A stretch of 64,000 nucleotides of DNA. Origin: Robiginitomaculum sp. Lineage in GTDB: Bacteria > Pseudomonadota > Alphaproteobacteria > Caulobacterales > Maricaulaceae. Shown here piece by piece: positions 8,967 through 17,561 of the stretch. The position numbers were made by a program, and so were the translations under genes. The notes below the pieces were generated by a model. It was given only the letters and a program-made list of their open reading frames with translations, was not told where the DNA came from and searched no databases. Location of the stretch: positions 1-64,000 of the forward strand of contig JAESQN010000020.1 in NCBI GenBank assembly GCA_016765135.1, written 5' to 3'. Numbering within the stretch: the stretch's first letter is position 1; each line of letters begins with the position of its first letter.

Positions 8967-10265
8967 TTACCTGCCGAATTTCATCTTCCAGCCAAATGTC
9001 GCTTCAAATTGTTTCATCTCAATGGTGATTGTGCGGCCAGGGTTTGGGCCGTTTGGCGTAATTTCAATGCCGCTAACCGAATCGGTTGGCGCGTACATAA
9101 CACCAAATTCAAATGAATGACGGTCATTCAGTGCATATGCGCCGCCCGCAGTAATGTGCTTGGTCGTAACCCCTGGTGCCAAAATATTGAGCGTCACATC
9201 CTCACCGCTGATAGGCTGGCTGTTGGCAGAAAACCCGGCGCGCAATGTCCATTGGTCATTGGCCCGCCATTCAGCCCCAAATTTGATAACATCAATATCG
9301 TCCCAACCAAAGCCGCCCGCACCCGGTGCGCCAAATGGCAACGGAATACGCGAGGAATTACTCACCGCAGGTACATCGGAATAATTGATGCGGCGGTAGT
9401 CCACAGATACGGTTAAAGTTGGTGAAACATCAGCAGAAATACCAATTTGGAAATTGGACGGGATATCAAAATCACCACCATCCGCAAACAATCCGGCATA
9501 TTTGTCAAACTTGCTCATGTCAATTTTACTTTGGTACATACCGGCAATACGGATGTTCTCGGTCAATGCATATTGCGCGCCGATTTTACCGCCAAAACCT
9601 GTCGCCGTATCCGTACCGTTATTAGACAAAGACCCTGGGCTTGAACTGACACCGCCAAAGGCGAACAGACCTGTGGCCTCAAACATTTGGAAGGCAAATA
9701 TAGGCGCAATACCAATACTAAAATTGCCAAACTTTTTGGCATAACCAACGGAGATTAGCGCCTGGCTTAGATTAACACCAGTGGTGCCGCCGCAAAATAC
9801 GCCATTACTGGCTGGCAAAGGCGGTGAGACACAGGCAGGGTTGGTCACGTCCCGATAACTTGTATTCATACCACCATTGGCCGCCATGGAAATACCCCAA
9901 GACGATGTATCGTCAATTGCCTTGACGAACGCGATGTTCGGAATAGCGAACAAGTTTTCCGAGCTCTTGAACTCACCGACGGGCGTAAAACCAGGCCCGC
10001 CTGTACCTGTAAATCGGCGATTCGGACTAAACAGTGATACGGAAACCGTTAAATCAGTGCCATTGCCAACCATACCAGCAGGATTGGTGATCAAAGCCGT
10101 AGCATCGCGACCATCAGCAACGCCTGCCCCGGCCATGGCTTTGTTACGAGCTCCTGAACCATTGGTGAAATAACCCTCTGTGGCAAATGCATCCACAGCC
10201 AATAGTGAAACCGAGCTGGCAAGCGCTAAGCCCAGTGTTATTTTTTTCATGTGTTTATTTAACAT
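8967..10265 (-). CDS. fadL: FadL/TodX-family outer-membrane transport protein
   Basis: 432-residue beta-barrel channel for long-chain fatty acids or other hydrophobic substrates. It has a signal peptide (KKITLGLALASSVSLLAVDAFA) followed by the family's N-terminal signature TEGYFTNGSGARNKAMAGAG and, near residue 55, the ATALITNPAGM motif. The C-terminus ends in alternating strands with a final FGR. Ribosome site AGAGGGG precedes the ATG at 10265; a second ATG five codons in is possible. It stands alone between two terminators. The exact substrate is not visible. Confidence 0.93.
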   Translation of the reverse strand: MLNKHMKKITLGLALASSVSLLAVDAFATEGYFTNGSGARNKAMAGAGVADGRDATALITNPAGMVGNGTDLTVSVSLFSPNRRFTGTGGPGFTPVGEFKSSENLFAIPNIAFVKAIDDTSSWGISMAANGGMNTSYRDVTNPACVSPPLPASNGVFCGGTTGVNLSQALISVGYAKKFGNFSIGIAPIFAFQMFEATGLFAFGGVSSSPGSLSNNGTDTATGFGGKIGAQYALTENIRIAGMYQSKIDMSKFDKYAGLFADGGDFDIPSNFQIGISADVSPTLTVSVDYRRINYSDVPAVSNSSRIPLPFGAPGAGGFGWDDIDVIKFGAEWRANDQWTLRAGFSANSQPISGEDVTLNILAPGVTTKHITAGGAYALNDRHSFEFGVMYAPTDSVSGIEITPNGPNPGRTITIEMKQFEATFGWKMKFGR

Positions 10266-10323
10266 TTTATTCCCCTCTAAGTTTGAAGCTTGTTTATGTT
10301 TTTTTTGTTTTGAATTGAAAAGT

Positions 10324-10358
10324 TATAAAAAAAGCGGCCCAATTCACGTAGCCGCTTT
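10324..10358 (-). terminator. Rho-independent terminator after tusA
   Basis: On the minus strand AAAGCGGC, a 12-base loop, then GCCGCTTTTTTT. It lies about 45 bases past the tusA stop and ends the dsrE-tusA unit. Confidence 0.88.
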
Positions 10359-10403
10359 TAAAGTCAAATGTTCTTACGGGTGTCTTGCAAAGAATTCATT
10401 TTC

Positions 10404-10646
10404 CTACACCACCCGTTCGATCAGGAACATATACACACCATCATCGATCCAACTTTTGAGCAATGTATTGCCAGTTGCCCGGCAAAAAGCTTCAAAATCT
10501 TTGACTGCGCCAGGGTCGCTTGAGGCTAGCTCAAGAACCTTACCATTCTCCATGCCTTTAAGTGCTTTTTTGGCCTTGAGTATAGGCAGTGGACAATTAA
10601 GCCCTTTGGTATCGAGTATTTCATCGGGTGTGATGCTATCAGACAT
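10404..10646 (-). CDS. tusA: TusA-family sulfurtransferase
   Basis: 80-residue cytoplasmic sulfur carrier of the TusA/SirA family. The TKGLNCPLPIL motif places the persulfide-carrying cysteine at Cys18 in the CPxP signature; the rest is the expected two-layer fold ending MFLIERVV. TusA proteins pass persulfide sulfur to tRNA thiolation or to sulfur-oxidation partners. It lies 28 bases after a DsrE-family gene on the same strand, a pairing typical of sulfur-trafficking loci. No rhodanese, Hdr or Dsr catalytic genes are nearby, so the downstream acceptor is unknown. Confidence 0.92.
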   Translation of the reverse strand: MSDSITPDEILDTKGLNCPLPILKAKKALKGMENGKVLELASSDPGAVKDFEAFCRATGNTLLKSWIDDGVYMFLIERVV

Positions 10647-10674
10647 ATTTGCTCCTGTTCAAGTGTTTGGGTTG

Positions 10675-11175
10675 TTACATATAAAGGTTGATGTCAGACT
10701 GTAATGCGCTTTCAAGCCAGGTGGCTGCGCCGCCAAGCTCTATGCCTTCAATCATGTCCTCGGTTTTCTTCTCGAACAGATCAATGGTCATTTGACACCC
10801 AATCATGCGTACATCCGATAAAACCGCAGCCTCGCGCAAATCTTCAATGGACGCGACACCTTTTTTCTTGATCAGGTTTTTCATCATGACGGATGTACCT
10901 GCGGTGACACCAGGCAACATTCCGATCATATTAGGCATAGCCATCTGCATGCCGCCCATCGGCATGCGCATGGACGAATTACCCAATGTGGTAACACTTA
11001 AATTCAATTTTTTATCCAGCAACCCAAGCCCGTAAAATGTGAAAAACATGGTCACTTCAACATCCATCGCAGCAGCAGTTGTCGCCAGTATGAACGGCGG
11101 ATAGGCCCAGTCGAGCGTCCCTTTTGTGCAAATTATTGTCATTTTCTTGGCGTTACCAAGGTCCACCTCAGCCAT
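10675..11175 (-). CDS. DsrE/DsrF/DrsH-like (DsrE2-type) sulfur-relay protein
   Basis: 166 residues from the ATG at 11175, preceded by GAGGGAG; a TTG five codons upstream is a weaker alternative. The start KKMTIICTKGTLDWAYPPF leads the DsrE-like fold. The central hydrophobic, Met-rich region (MPMGGMQMAMPNMIGM) and the conserved cysteine in VRMIGCQMTIDLF are characteristic of DsrE2-type proteins, often annotated as peroxiredoxin family. It likely hands persulfide sulfur to the TusA protein encoded next. The palindrome CCAAAT-N6-ATTTGG at 11284-11301 lies upstream and could be a regulatory site. Confidence 0.85.
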   Translation of the reverse strand: MAEVDLGNAKKMTIICTKGTLDWAYPPFILATTAAAMDVEVTMFFTFYGLGLLDKKLNLSVTTLGNSSMRMPMGGMQMAMPNMIGMLPGVTAGTSVMMKNLIKKKGVASIEDLREAAVLSDVRMIGCQMTIDLFEKKTEDMIEGIELGGAATWLESALQSDINLYM

Positions 11176-11333
11176 ATTGCTCTCCCTCAAAACAAGGCGT
11201 TACCCGACTTATCATCGGTCTTTATTAGCTATCGCTACATTAGTAACTGCGAATGTAACGTATTTGCACACGTTTGTCCATTGCCAAATATAACGATTTG
11301 GTGAGGTAGGAGTATGTATAAGCGATAGCCTGC

Positions 11334-11744
11334 CTACAAAACGCCGAAAAACTTCAACAACCAGAAACCTGCAATAAAGAACTGCACCAGGAAGAAGAAG
11401 AACCGAACCTGTACGGCCATGACGCTGGTTGAAACCAGATGGGTCAACACTTGCAAGACCCGTGCGCCCAGAAAAATCAAGGCCAGACTGTTTGTCACAG
11501 CCATTTGCCCCGTTGCTATAGCGTAGAGTAACACACCGCCGTAAACCGGAAAAAACTCATACATATTGGCATGGACCCGTACTAATTTCTGAGAAAACAC
11601 CCCGGCATCTTCTCCAGTTGGCGCAAAGCTATTGGCTTTTTTATCGCCCTTAAGCGTCAACATTGTCCGCAATCCCGCCAAAATCAGCAATATTAGTAGA
11701 AACAGCCCAATATAGCCAAGTAGTGCAATATGTGTGTTGGTCAT
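11334..11744 (-). CDS. MAPEG-family membrane protein
   Basis: 136 residues, four membrane segments: LLGYIGLFLLILLILAGL at the N-terminus, VYGGVLLYAIATGQMA, LALIFLGARVLQVLTHL and FFFFLVQFFIAGFWLL. The loop QKLVRVHANMYEFFPVYGG and ARVLQVLTH follow the MAPEG pattern (membrane proteins of eicosanoid and glutathione metabolism). The bacterial function is usually unknown; glutathione transferase activity is possible. Ribosome site AGGGGAG precedes the ATG. It is monocistronic as far as spacing shows. Confidence 0.8.
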   Translation of the reverse strand: MTNTHIALLGYIGLFLLILLILAGLRTMLTLKGDKKANSFAPTGEDAGVFSQKLVRVHANMYEFFPVYGGVLLYAIATGQMAVTNSLALIFLGARVLQVLTHLVSTSVMAVQVRFFFFLVQFFIAGFWLLKFFGVL

Positions 11745-11827
11745 GTGTAACTCCCCTATTTGTTATGGAGCGTACGCTAACACAATCTCCACATCAGGGA
11801 TAGGCACAAAATTGCATGCAGACTATA

Positions 11828-12145
11828 CTACTGGCTCTCGGGCGTCGTCACGACAATACCGTCCAACTCGTCCGTGACCAAAATCTGGCAGGACAGCCGC
11901 GAATGTTCGCGTACATCTTCGGCGAAATCGAGCATGCTGTCTTCCATGTCGTCTTTGGGCTTGAGCTTGCCGGCCCAGGCATCGTCCACATAGACATGGC
12001 AGGTGGCGCAGGCGCAGGCACCGCCACAGTCGGCATCAATACCGGGGATCATATTAGCCACGGCCACTTCCATGATCGATTGACCCGGTTTTGCCTCGAC
12101 TTCGCGTTTCGTGCCGTCCTGGTCAATATAGGTAATCTTTGCCAT
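11828..12145 (-). CDS. 2Fe-2S ferredoxin, adrenodoxin type
   Basis: 105-residue electron carrier. The cluster ligands are Cys40, Cys46 and Cys49 (C-x5-C-x2-C in [19 protein letters not shown]) with the fourth at Cys86 (RLSCQI), the adrenodoxin/ISC-type pattern; Cys44 is an extra cysteine between ligands. Typical partners are Fe-S assembly, cytochromes P450 or Rieske-type oxygenases. A Rieske oxygenase lies at 62.4 kb, but pairing is not indicated by position. It is divergent from tsaE and no isc genes adjoin. Confidence 0.93.
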   Translation of the reverse strand: MAKITYIDQDGTKREVEAKPGQSIMEVAVANMIPGIDADCGGACACATCHVYVDDAWAGKLKPKDDMEDSMLDFAEDVREHSRLSCQILVTDELDGIVVTTPESQ

Positions 12146-12287
12146 TTATCTCTTGCCTTTGTTTTAGAAAATTATTTCAAACCGTATGTAATCGCCCAAA
12201 ACCAAATTGCAAGCCTATTGCGCCTATTACGCCTATTGTTGCTTGGTATCTATTGCATGTAGGCCGTGTAATACCGTATCAAAGGGC

Positions 12288-12749
12288 ATGAACAGAATCA
12301 TTAAAACTGTCCAGGCGGCAGACGCAGAAGAGATGGCAGCTCAGGGAGCCTGGCTGGCAGGGCATTTGCGCCCTGGAGATATCGTGTTACTCAAAGGCAA
12401 TCTGGGTGCTGGCAAGACCAGTTTTGCACGCGGACTGATCCAGGCTTTACTCGAAGATGCAGAAGTCCCCAGTCCAACCTTTACACTGGTGCAGACCTAT
12501 AGTGCCAAGGATTTTGAAATTTGGCATTTTGACCTTTACCGCCTCCAAAACGAGAGCGAAATCTGGGAGCTGGGCATCGAAGAAGCGCTGGAGAACGGTG
12601 TCTGTCTGATCGAATGGCCCCAAAGCATTGCCGGACTACTGAGCGGTGCAGAGCTGGAAATCGTCCTGAGGTTTAGCGGCAAAGGGCGCGTGGTCAAATT
12701 TAACGGCGATGAAAAGTGGGAAGCCAGGTTAAATGGGAAACCTGACTAA
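12288..12749 (+). CDS. tsaE: tRNA threonylcarbamoyladenosine biosynthesis ATPase TsaE
   Basis: 153 residues from the ATG at 12288; upstream in-frame codons are Cys/Tyr-rich and lack conservation. The Walker A motif GNLGAGKT is at residues 37-44, followed by SPTFTLVQTY, HFDLYRL and LIEWP, all TsaE signatures. With TsaB and TsaD it supports t6A37 formation on ANN-decoding tRNAs. Its stop codon abuts the next start (TAAATG), placing it at the head of the operon tsaE / amgK-murU / addB / addA, a common alphaproteobacterial order. Confidence 0.95.
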   Translation: MNRIIKTVQAADAEEMAAQGAWLAGHLRPGDIVLLKGNLGAGKTSFARGLIQALLEDAEVPSPTFTLVQTYSAKDFEIWHFDLYRLQNESEIWELGIEEALENGVCLIEWPQSIAGLLSGAELEIVLRFSGKGRVVKFNGDEKWEARLNGKPD

Positions 12750-14531
12750 ATGACCCGCGAAAATCTAACACGGGAGCAGCTTATAAGTGCTTTCCTAAAC
12801 GCCAATGGTTGGGGTGATGCCAAACGCGCACCCGTACAGGGCGATGCCTCGACGCGGTCTTATGAAAGATTGGTGCTCGGAAATAAATGCGCCGTCTTGA
12901 TGAACGCGCCATTTAGCCCTTCGGACGACCCCTATATGACCACCGCCAAACTTGCAGGTTCCAACCCTGAGGCTTTTATTTGCCTGGCCACAGAACTGAC
13001 ACGGCGCGGGTTTTCCGCCCCGCGTATATTGGCGGCTGATATGGACACTGGCCTGTTATTATTGGAGGACTTGGGCACAGTTTTATTCGCGCAAATATTG
13101 GCACGCGAACCGCAAAAAGAACGGCAACTTTATCAAGACGCTATATCCTGTCTCGCCGCTCTATACCGCTCAAGCTTCCCGGAAAACATGGCTGCTCGCG
13201 GGGCACAGTGGCATGTGAGCAATTATGATGCCCCCGCCCTGCAAACCGAAGCCGATTTATTTCTCGACTGGTATATACCGGAGTTTGATGCCCCCTTGAG
13301 CGACAAAGCCCGTCAAGAATGGCGTGATATTTGGGACAAGCTATTCCCGGTTTTGGACACCCAACCCGCCGGACTGGCGCTTAGGGATTTTCATGCAGAA
13401 AACATTTTTTGGCTAGCGGATCGGAACGGCACGGCCAATATCGGGTTGATAGATTTCCAGGACGCCCTGTTCGCCCACCCGGCCTATGATCTTGTATCCC
13501 TGTTGGAAGACGCAAGGCGGGACGTAGACCCAAATATTGTTAACGACCTTATCACGCAATTTTGCCAAGAGGCAGGCATAGAGAATGACGAAAATTTCCG
13601 CACCGCCTATGCCGTTATGGGCGCGCAGCGCAATGCTAAAATTCTCGGCATATTTGTCCGTCTTGCCAGGCGCGACGGTAAAGAACATTATATGGATATG
13701 ATCCCTCGTGTGGCGGCGCATTTCACCCGTGATATATCCCACCCAGCTTTGGCTGAACTCCGTACATGGATTAGCAAATATACGCAATCTCTCTCAAACT
13801 CAAAGCCTATAACAACTGCCCCCATTACCACAGCTATGGTCATGGCCGCAGGGCACGGCACACGTATGCACCCCCTGACCGACAACACCTGCAAGGCTCT
13901 GGTCGAGGTCGGCGGCAAAACACTCATTGACCACATGCTTGACCGCCTGCACGAAGCTGGCATCACCCGCGCCGTGGTCAATGTCCACGCCTTTGCCGAC
14001 AAGTTGGAAGCCCATTTGCAAGCCAGAACAACCGGGCCAGAGATTATCATTTCGGATGAGCGGGCGGAGCTGCTGGAAACTGGCGGCGGTGTCGTCAAAG
14101 CCTTACCACTGCTTGGCAATGGCCCGGTTTTAATCTGTAATATTGACGCGGTTTGGACAGAAGATACACCCGTATTGAAAGAGCTGATGCAGTTTTGGAA
14201 CGGGCAAGAAATGGACGAATTATTCCTGTTGGCTCCCGTGGAAAATACCATTGGGTATCACGGCAAGGGTGATTTCGAGGCCGGGTTGGATTTGCACTTG
14301 GTGCGCCGTTGGCAGGACACCGCACCCTATGTTTACGCTGGAGTTCAGGTTTTCAAGCCAAGTTTGGCACAAGGTTTCCCACTAGAAAAGTTTTCCCGAA
14401 ACGAAATATGGGACGCAACACTTGCGCGCAGTAAAATCTTTGGACATGTTATGGGCGGCCTGTGGATGCATGTGGGCGACCTGCAGGCTTTGGCCGAGGC
14501 TGAAACCATATTGGCTAAGGCTAAATCATGA
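12750..14531 (+). CDS. Fused AmgK-MurU: cell-wall sugar anomeric kinase plus nucleotidyltransferase
   Basis: 593 residues in two domains. Residues 1 to about 345 are an aminoglycoside-phosphotransferase-fold kinase like AmgK, with catalytic LRDFHAENIFWL and metal-binding GLIDFQDA. Residues about 362-593 are a MurU-like nucleotidyltransferase beginning MVMAAGHGTRMHPLTDNTCK, with GGVVKALP and CNIDAVW further on. In Pseudomonas and Caulobacter separate AmgK and MurU convert recycled MurNAc/GlcNAc to MurNAc-1-P and then UDP-MurNAc, bypassing MurA. Here both steps sit on one chain with no stop or frameshift at the junction (about 13780-13830). Its 3' end overlaps addB by an ATGA. Confidence 0.9.
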   Translation: MTRENLTREQLISAFLNANGWGDAKRAPVQGDASTRSYERLVLGNKCAVLMNAPFSPSDDPYMTTAKLAGSNPEAFICLATELTRRGFSAPRILAADMDTGLLLLEDLGTVLFAQILAREPQKERQLYQDAISCLAALYRSSFPENMAARGAQWHVSNYDAPALQTEADLFLDWYIPEFDAPLSDKARQEWRDIWDKLFPVLDTQPAGLALRDFHAENIFWLADRNGTANIGLIDFQDALFAHPAYDLVSLLEDARRDVDPNIVNDLITQFCQEAGIENDENFRTAYAVMGAQRNAKILGIFVRLARRDGKEHYMDMIPRVAAHFTRDISHPALAELRTWISKYTQSLSNSKPITTAPITTAMVMAAGHGTRMHPLTDNTCKALVEVGGKTLIDHMLDRLHEAGITRAVVNVHAFADKLEAHLQARTTGPEIIISDERAELLETGGGVVKALPLLGNGPVLICNIDAVWTEDTPVLKELMQFWNGQEMDELFLLAPVENTIGYHGKGDFEAGLDLHLVRRWQDTAPYVYAGVQVFKPSLAQGFPLEKFSRNEIWDATLARSKIFGHVMGGLWMHVGDLQALAEAETILAKAKS

Positions 14532-17500
14532 GTGTTTACAAAGACTTATTCGAGGAAACCTCACCTAGTGTTTACACCATGCCCTCCCATGCGCCTTTCT
14601 TGCAAAATCTGGCCAAAGGTCTGATGTCCGCTCTAGGCACGGAGCTACCCAAAGCCCTGATCCTGTTACCGACGCGCCGGGCAGTACGGGCATTGGCGGA
14701 CGAATTTGTCCGCGCCTCACCCGCCCGCGCCACACTTTTACCCATAATGCGCCCCCTTGCTGATATGGACGAAAACGAGCCACCGTTTACAACCGGGGCC
14801 ATAGATTTTGACATCGCACCAGCTATTGATCCGGTGCGCCACCGTTTCGAGCTGGCCAAATTGGTGGCGGCAAAAATGAAACATGAGGGTCCCACTTTTG
14901 ACACTCCCCCAGACGCTGCAAATGCCTTGGCAATGGCGGAACCCCTAGCCCGCTTGCTGGCCGATTTAGCTATGGAGGAGCTTGGCCCCGACGCCCTGCC
15001 CAAGCTGGATGATAAGCTGGAAGATCTGGCCGCGCATTTTCAATCCGCCCATACATTTGTCAAAATCGTCGCAGAACATTGGCCGCAGTTTCTAGCGGAC
15101 AATAATCTAAATGAACCCATGGCCCGGCGGGTGGCTTTACTGAACAAAGCTGCGGAGATTTGGACGGAGACCCCGCCCGATCATCCGGTGATTATCGCAG
15201 GCTCGACCGGAACATTGAAGGCCACCGCAGGCCTGATCAAAACCGTGACCGCCCTGCCCCAAGGTCTGGTGATATTGCCGGGCCTTGATACCCATATTGA
15301 CGACTTGGATGTCTGGGATAAAATCGACGATCAGCACCCCCAAGCTTCGCTAAAAAACCTGCTGAAAACACTTGAGCTGGAGCGGGCCGATATTCCGGCG
15401 TGGCCGGGCGTAAAGATTAACAACAAAGCCGCCGTGCGCTCGCGCATATTATCCCACGCTCTCATCCCCGCCAGTTCAACTCATGACTGGCCCGGACGCA
15501 TTGCCCGCATCGCCAAAAGCACCAGTAATGGCAGCGTGCAATCGGCGATCAAAGACGGATTATCGGGCTTGTCCCTGATCGAAGCCCGCACCAGCGAGGA
15601 AGAGGCTAGCGTCATAGCCTTGGTCATGCGCGAGACTTTAGAGCACACGGGGGAACACATGGGCAAAACCTGCGCTCTGGTCACCCCCGACCCGGCGTTG
15701 GCGAGGCGGGTCAGAGCCAAATTATCGCGCTGGAACATCGAAGTGGACAGCTCCGCCGGGGAACCTTTGGAAGAAACTGGTCACGGCGTGTTTTTAGCCC
15801 TGAGCCTGGAAGCTGCAAGCGATCCCTTTGACCCCATCGCCCTGTCCGCCTTGGTCAAGCATCCTTTATTTGCGTTGAGACCCAACATTCGAAGTGATTG
15901 GGACAAGCTGGAAGTTCGCGCCCTGCGCGGCACGCGGCCAAAATCCCTAGACGAAATTGCCCAGCGACTTACCAAGCGTCTTGCCAAGCGCTCTGATGGA
16001 CATTGCGCTGATGGTTTTGCGCTTTTGCAAAAAACCCATGCCGTCCTAACGCCCTTGCATGACATGCTCAAGGGGGCGAACGGCGCGGACATGCTGGCAA
16101 AAACCCATATTGAACTCTTGGAGACACTGGCAGGTGGTGCCGAGAATTTATGGCGCGGCGAGGCTGGAGAAAAATCAGCCGCCCTTATGGAAGAATTACT
16201 GGCTTACGGGAGCTTGCTCGCACCCGTGAGCGGCGATACCTATATGCGCCTGTTGTCTCAACTCATGCGCGGACGCGTTGCCCGACCTCGGTTTGGCACC
16301 GAGGAGCGTTTGCAAATTTTGGGGCCGCTGGAAGCCCGAATGCTGGAAGCGGACACTATAATCCTTGGCAGTCTCAATGAAGGCGTATGGCCGGCCCATC
16401 CCGCACCCCACCCGGTATTATCGCCCGGCATGCGCAAAACCATTGGCCTGTCCGCGCCTGAAAGACGTTTTGGTTTGGCCGCCCATGATTTCGAAGCTTT
16501 GGCGTCCAAAGCCAATGTGATCATGACCCGCGCAAGGCGCACTGAAGACGGCCCGGCGGTACAGTCCAGATGGTTATGGCGGTTGACCACATTGGCACGC
16601 GGGGCATTGCTTGATAAGGTGGGGGATAAGGTGGACGCCGTATTTCGTCCTGAACAGCCCTGGCTTGAATGGGCAAGATTGTTGGACGCAGCCCCCGAAA
16701 CACCTGCCCCCGCACCCCAGCCCGCCCCCTGCCCGCCTCTGGATAAACGCTGGCCAAAAAAGCGCGGACTTTCGGTCACACAGATCAAAACCTGGGTACG
16801 CGACCCCTATGCGATTTACGCCAGTCAAATCCTGCGCCTATATGCCCTCGACCCCCTCGACCAGCCGCTTGGAGGCCGCGAATATGGCCTGGCCATACAT
16901 AGAGCCTTTGAAGCGATCGACACATTAGATGCACCTGCATTTGCAAAATTATTGCAAGATGAACTGCTGGCCGCCGGGTACGAAGCCCACAGCTTTGCCC
17001 GCATGAATGTGCGCATTAACGAGATGGCAAATTGGGCGGTCGACTGGGCCAAAGACCGCCGCGACCAAGGTTGGGAACCCGCGGGAATAGAGAAAAAAGG
17101 GCGGCTCGATTTCCCAACAGACGGCCAACCTTTTATCCTGACCGGGATTGCTGACCGCATAGAGCGCAGGGGTAGCGATACGGTGATTATAGATTATAAA
17201 ACCGGAGCCATACCGGGCATAACCGAAATACAAGTGGGTTTTGATCCGCAAATGCCTTTGCTGGGTATCATGCTCGGCTATGGGGTTTTGGGCGAGCGGG
17301 CAGATGCCACGGATTATCTCTATATCAAACCCAATGACCCCGCGAAAAATAAAAGCCTGTGCAAGGCGAAAGACGCGGACGAATATGCCAGCGAAGCATT
17401 TGAGAATTTACAAAAATTGATCGCGCATTTTGACAGCCCGGACAGCCGTTATTACTCCCAACCCAGAGCCAAATATCAAAACCCTTATGGTGATTATGAC

Positions 17501-17548
17501 CATTTGGCGCGGCGGGCCGAATGGGCCAGCCTTGGGGAGGAAACATGA
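14528..17548 (+). CDS. addB: AddB subunit of the AddAB double-strand break repair helicase-nuclease
   Basis: 1006 residues. The N-terminal half resembles an inactivated UvrD-like helicase (LILLPTRRAVRALADEF near residue 40, later LGSLNEGVWPAHPAPHP). The C-terminal third is a PD-(D/E)XK nuclease with GLAIHRAFEAID and the catalytic core LTGIADRIERRGSDTVIIDYKTG. With AddA it resects double-strand ends to a Chi-type sequence for RecA loading, in place of RecBCD. The start forms an ATGA overlap with the fused amgK-murU gene; addA begins 13 bases after the stop. Confidence 0.95.
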   Translation: MSVYKDLFEETSPSVYTMPSHAPFLQNLAKGLMSALGTELPKALILLPTRRAVRALADEFVRASPARATLLPIMRPLADMDENEPPFTTGAIDFDIAPAIDPVRHRFELAKLVAAKMKHEGPTFDTPPDAANALAMAEPLARLLADLAMEELGPDALPKLDDKLEDLAAHFQSAHTFVKIVAEHWPQFLADNNLNEPMARRVALLNKAAEIWTETPPDHPVIIAGSTGTLKATAGLIKTVTALPQGLVILPGLDTHIDDLDVWDKIDDQHPQASLKNLLKTLELERADIPAWPGVKINNKAAVRSRILSHALIPASSTHDWPGRIARIAKSTSNGSVQSAIKDGLSGLSLIEARTSEEEASVIALVMRETLEHTGEHMGKTCALVTPDPALARRVRAKLSRWNIEVDSSAGEPLEETGHGVFLALSLEAASDPFDPIALSALVKHPLFALRPNIRSDWDKLEVRALRGTRPKSLDEIAQRLTKRLAKRSDGHCADGFALLQKTHAVLTPLHDMLKGANGADMLAKTHIELLETLAGGAENLWRGEAGEKSAALMEELLAYGSLLAPVSGDTYMRLLSQLMRGRVARPRFGTEERLQILGPLEARMLEADTIILGSLNEGVWPAHPAPHPVLSPGMRKTIGLSAPERRFGLAAHDFEALASKANVIMTRARRTEDGPAVQSRWLWRLTTLARGALLDKVGDKVDAVFRPEQPWLEWARLLDAAPETPAPAPQPAPCPPLDKRWPKKRGLSVTQIKTWVRDPYAIYASQILRLYALDPLDQPLGGREYGLAIHRAFEAIDTLDAPAFAKLLQDELLAAGYEAHSFARMNVRINEMANWAVDWAKDRRDQGWEPAGIEKKGRLDFPTDGQPFILTGIADRIERRGSDTVIIDYKTGAIPGITEIQVGFDPQMPLLGIMLGYGVLGERADATDYLYIKPNDPAKNKSLCKAKDADEYASEAFENLQKLIAHFDSPDSRYYSQPRAKYQNPYGDYDHLARRAEWASLGEET

Positions 17549-17561
17549 TGGGGGGAGAGAC

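Noticed and set aside
12207-12287. Longer TsaE start
   Set aside because: The extension is Cys/Tyr-rich, made of repeated GCCTATT-like DNA, and TsaE normally begins just before the Walker region.
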